Origin: an uncultured Lysobacteraceae bacterium
GTDB taxonomy: Bacteria; Pseudomonadota; Gammaproteobacteria; Xanthomonadales; Rhodanobacteraceae
Assembly: GCA_946482585.1 (NCBI GenBank)
Contig: CAMLSI010000016.1
Location: 1-25,804, forward strand
Direction of reading: 5' to 3'
Length of the DNA: 25,804 bases
Below are positions 23,391 to 25,804 of the stretch, one piece after another. The position numbers were made by a program, and so were the translations under genes. The stretch's first letter is position 1, and each line of letters begins with the position of its first letter. The notes beneath the pieces were generated by a model. That model was not told where the DNA came from, ran no database searches, and saw only the letters and a list, made by a program, of their open reading frames with translations.

Positions 23391-24674
23391 ATGGCTCTCG
23401 ACGGAAAGATGGATCGCCGCGGGTTTCTCGTGCGGGCGATGGCGGCGGCAGGAATGCTGGCGATAGGACCGCGCGCGTTCGCGAACGTCAACGAGGCGAC
23501 GCGTTCGGTGCATGGCTGGGACCGCCTGCGCCGGTTGAATCCGCAGCTCGTTGACGGCCTGCGCGCCGGGCTGCTGCCCCCGGATGCGAACGGCATCCGC
23601 CTGCCGGAAGGCTTCACGTCGCGCGTCGTCGCGCGGACGGGACAGCCGCCGGTGCCGGGCGGCAGCTACATCTGGCACCGTGCGCCGGACGGCGGCGCGA
23701 CCTTCGCGACGGGCGACGGCGGCTGGATCTACGTGAGCAATGCCGAGGTCGGTTCGGGGCAGGGTGGCTGCGGCGCTCTGCGTTTCAATGCGAACGGCGA
23801 TGTCGTCGATGCGTACCCGATCCTGACCGGCACGAGCAGCAACTGCGCCGGCGGCGCGACCCCCTGGGGCACCTGGATTTCCTGCGAGGAAACCGACAGC
23901 GGACATTCCTGGGAATGCGATCCGTCGGGCGTGCAGCCCGCGGTCAGACGCATGGCGCTGGGCACCTTCAAGCACGAGGCGATCGCGGTCGATCCGGTCG
24001 CGCGCTGCGTATATCTGACCGAAGACCAGAGCAATGGCCGTTTCTACCGCTTCACGCCGACGACCTGGCCGGATTTGAGCGCGGGCCGGCTCGACGTGGC
24101 GCAAGCCCTCGGCAGCGACGAGAACGTGCCGCGCAGCGTGACCTGGCACGCCGTGCCGAATCCGAATCCGAACCTTTCCGGCGGCGACACGGCGACGCGC
24201 CTGCAGGTCGCGCAGAGCACCGCGTTCCGCGGCGGCGAAGGCATCTATTTCCACAATGGGATGGTGTTCTTCACCACCAAGGGCGACAACCGCGTGTATG
24301 TCTACGACACGCGCACGACGATGATCGAGATCTTCTACGACGACGCGTGGTTCGCTTCGCCGGAGCTGACCGGCGTCGACAACCTCATCGTAGACGCGAA
24401 GGGTTTCGTCTACGTCGCCGAAGACGGCGGCAACCTGCAGATCGTGCTGCTCGCGCCCGAAGGGCAAGTGCTGCCGCTGCTGCAGATCATCGGTCAGGAT
24501 GGGTCCGAAGTCGCCGGCCCGGCGTTCAGCCCCGACGGCACGCGCCTGTATTTCAGTTCGCAGCGCGGCACGACGGGGCAGTCGACCGGCGGCATCACCT
24601 ATGAAGTCACCGGGCCGTTCTATGCGACCGATCTCGTATTCCAGGGCGGGTTCGAGGACGCGGTAGGGAATTGA
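23391..24674 (+). CDS. Tat-exported PhoX/DUF839-family protein
   Basis: This 427-aa secreted protein begins with a twin-arginine signal peptide: DRRGFLV at residues 8-14, a hydrophobic AMAAAGMLAIG, and cleavage near AFA-N (about 31). The mature part is a beta-propeller of the DUF839 family, which includes PhoX alkaline phosphatases (Ca2+/Fe cofactors). Typical segments are CAGGATPWGTWISCEET (about 152-168), FKHEAIAVDP, and GGEGIYFHNGMVFFTT near 281-296. Phosphatase activity is likely but not certain, since the family also holds uncharacterised members. The C-terminus (LVFQGGFEDAVGN) resembles the tail of the next gene's product. ATG 23391 is chosen over ATG 23379 because GGAG lies six bases upstream. 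Confidence 0.82.
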   Translation: MALDGKMDRRGFLVRAMAAAGMLAIGPRAFANVNEATRSVHGWDRLRRLNPQLVDGLRAGLLPPDANGIRLPEGFTSRVVARTGQPPVPGGSYIWHRAPDGGATFATGDGGWIYVSNAEVGSGQGGCGALRFNANGDVVDAYPILTGTSSNCAGGATPWGTWISCEETDSGHSWECDPSGVQPAVRRMALGTFKHEAIAVDPVARCVYLTEDQSNGRFYRFTPTTWPDLSAGRLDVAQALGSDENVPRSVTWHAVPNPNPNLSGGDTATRLQVAQSTAFRGGEGIYFHNGMVFFTTKGDNRVYVYDTRTTMIEIFYDDAWFASPELTGVDNLIVDAKGFVYVAEDGGNLQIVLLAPEGQVLPLLQIIGQDGSEVAGPAFSPDGTRLYFSSQRGTTGQSTGGITYEVTGPFYATDLVFQGGFEDAVGN

Positions 24675-24766
24675 GTCGCGCGGCAAACGAAACGCGCCGC
24701 GCGCGTCGACCTGCGGTTGCGGCGCCGGCCGATCGCGCGTGGCGCGTCTCGAAAACTGTACAGGCT

Positions 24767-25804
24767 CTACGGGGCGTCGAAGCGGCCGCAGAAGATCGAG
24801 CATTCGTCTTCGATGGTGACGGACTGCAGCTGGATCACCATCGCGCGGGCGCCGCCCTGGCCTTCGAACACCATCCAGGCGGCCTTCTCGAAGTGCTCGG
24901 GGCCGAAGGTGCGGTTGATGTTGTTGAGGTCGGCCGAGTCGAACAGGTCGCCGCCCGGATTGAACAGCTCGAACTCCAGGGCGGTCTGCGGCGTCGACAG
25001 CGGCGTTTCGAAGACGTGGATGCCGTCGGAGCGCGGATAGTCGTTCGCGATGCGCAGCAGTGCGTTCTTGACATCGGCCATCGTCTCGCTCGCATTGCCG
25101 GCCTGCAGTGTCGTGCGCGTCACGGTGATCGGATAGGCCACGTGCTGGCCCGGTTCGACGACGAAGCCGTCGGCGCGCGCGCGCAGGCTCAGCGTGACCG
25201 GCGTCTGTTCCGGTACGCCGGCGAACGGACCGGCCGCGACGTCGTTGAAGACGACGACGCCGTGCGCTTCGACGATCGCATCCTGGGCGGGCGCGGCGTC
25301 GAGTTCGATCACGAACGAGTTGAGCGCGTTGTCGGGATCGAGCCCCCAGCCGCCGAGGACGCGGCCGTCGCCGGATACGGCGGTCACCGAGTTCAGCAGC
25401 CAGCCCTGCGGCACGGCGATGCCGCGCGCCGCGAGGAAGTCAGTCAGCTTGATCATGCCGGTGGCCGGGGTCCAGACCACGGCTTCGCGCTGGAAGCCGA
25501 AGCCGCTCGCGCCGCCGACGAGGTTGCCGTCGTCGCTGACGCCGAACGCGTAGGCGCGATCGAAGAAGCTGCCGCTGCTGATGATGCCGATGGGCTGCAG
25601 ACCGGTCGCTGCGGTCCAGCGCCAGGCCTCCTTGCCGTCCGCGCCTGCACCGGTGCCGACGATGACGCTGCCGTCGCGATTCACGCCGAGCGCTTCGCCC
25701 ACCTGCAGGTTCTGCGCGTCGAGCAGTTCGCTGACGACGCCGTCGACCCATTTCACCGCACGGCGATAGTCGACCGCGGTGTCGTTCCAGCCGATGACGA
25801 CATG
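24767..25804 (-). CDS. Secreted HAF-repeat protein, C-terminal part, cut by the right edge
   Basis: The last 345 residues are visible; the start lies beyond 25804. The N-terminal half carries repeats of about 45-60 residues with the pattern G-x-A-x-G-V-x-x-D-G-x-(V/L)-x-G...W-T-(A/P)-A-T-G (for example GEALGVNRDGSVIVGTGAG and RAYAFGVSDDGNLVGGASG, followed by AVVWTPATGMIKL), as in extracellular HAF-family beta-repeat proteins. The last 190 residues are a separate beta-rich domain (PVTLSLRARADGFVVEPGQ) with acidic loops. The protein ends DECSIFCGRFDAP, similar to the tail of the convergent PhoX-like protein. It is presumably secreted or surface-bound, but no signal peptide is visible in this fragment. 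It converges on the PhoX-like gene across 92 bp with no clear terminator. Confidence 0.72.
   Translation of the reverse strand, partial: HVVIGWNDTAVDYRRAVKWVDGVVSELLDAQNLQVGEALGVNRDGSVIVGTGAGADGKEAWRWTAATGLQPIGIISSGSFFDRAYAFGVSDDGNLVGGASGFGFQREAVVWTPATGMIKLTDFLAARGIAVPQGWLLNSVTAVSGDGRVLGGWGLDPDNALNSFVIELDAAPAQDAIVEAHGVVVFNDVAAGPFAGVPEQTPVTLSLRARADGFVVEPGQHVAYPITVTRTTLQAGNASETMADVKNALLRIANDYPRSDGIHVFETPLSTPQTALEFELFNPGGDLFDSADLNNINRTFGPEHFEKAAWMVFEGQGGARAMVIQLQSVTIEDECSIFCGRFDAP

Noticed and set aside
24675..24766. GC-rich hairpin (ACGCGC-CGC-GCGCGT, 24692-24706) as a bidirectional terminator between convergent genes
   Set aside because: The stem is short, of simple GC-alternating sequence, and lacks a T-run on either strand.

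Overview
The window looks like chromosomal DNA of a high-GC gammaproteobacterium, most likely of the Xanthomonadales/Lysobacterales (Rhodanobacteraceae or Dokdonella-like). The evidence is strong G/C preference at third codon positions, a tamA-tamB pair, tandem Crp/Fnr regulators of a type common in Beta- and Gammaproteobacteria, and two secreted proteins whose tails end in an (I/V)F-x-G-x-F-(E/D) motif that I remember from that group. The taxon is inferred, not demonstrated. I see no tRNA, rRNA, CRISPR array, transposase or phage gene.

Left part (1-9.4 kb). A minus-strand, translationally coupled operon opens the window: a 142-aa helical protein of unknown function, an atypical double-domain KaiC-like ATPase, and a GGDEF protein cut by the window edge. 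A 635-bp intergenic region with two 12-bp palindromes separates it from a plus-strand envelope/stress set: a three-BON periplasmic protein, a DUF883/YqjD-like membrane-anchored protein and an 88-aa membrane protein. Then come a structured segment with an intrinsic terminator, two tandem Crp/Fnr-type regulators and a CPA1-type cation/proton antiporter. A small zinc-ribbon membrane protein follows on the minus strand. Next to it is a visibly lower-GC patch (about 8.5-9.4 kb) carrying a 189-aa protein with an RN-x4-H motif, a candidate HEPN (AbiU2-like) ribonuclease and the best candidate for an acquired accessory gene.

Middle (9.4-18.7 kb), all minus strand: a GNAT acetyltransferase, a zf-trcl-type zinc-ribbon protein, an unknown 198-aa protein with an apparent internal duplication, then DUF3096 -> GNAT -> tamA -> tamB. 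The tam genes overlap by GTGA and form the translocation and assembly module (an outer-membrane Omp85 barrel plus a periplasm-spanning AsmA/DUF490 protein). Two related copies of an 82-91-bp palindromic element lie about 20 nt beyond the stop codons of the 198-aa gene and of the catalase gene.

Right part (18.7-25.8 kb): a clade-3-like catalase preceded by two OxyR-type ATAG-N7-CTAT dyads, a PepSY-TM protein, an EF-G paralogue (all minus), a divergent Tat-exported PhoX/DUF839 protein (plus), and the C-terminal part of a secreted HAF-repeat protein (minus, cut by the right edge).

The most unusual items are the KaiC operon, whose KaiC lacks the canonical clock phosphosites and the catalytic glutamates of domain CI; the HEPN-like accessory gene; the dispersed palindromic element at gene 3' ends; and the OxyR-like operator at the catalase gene.
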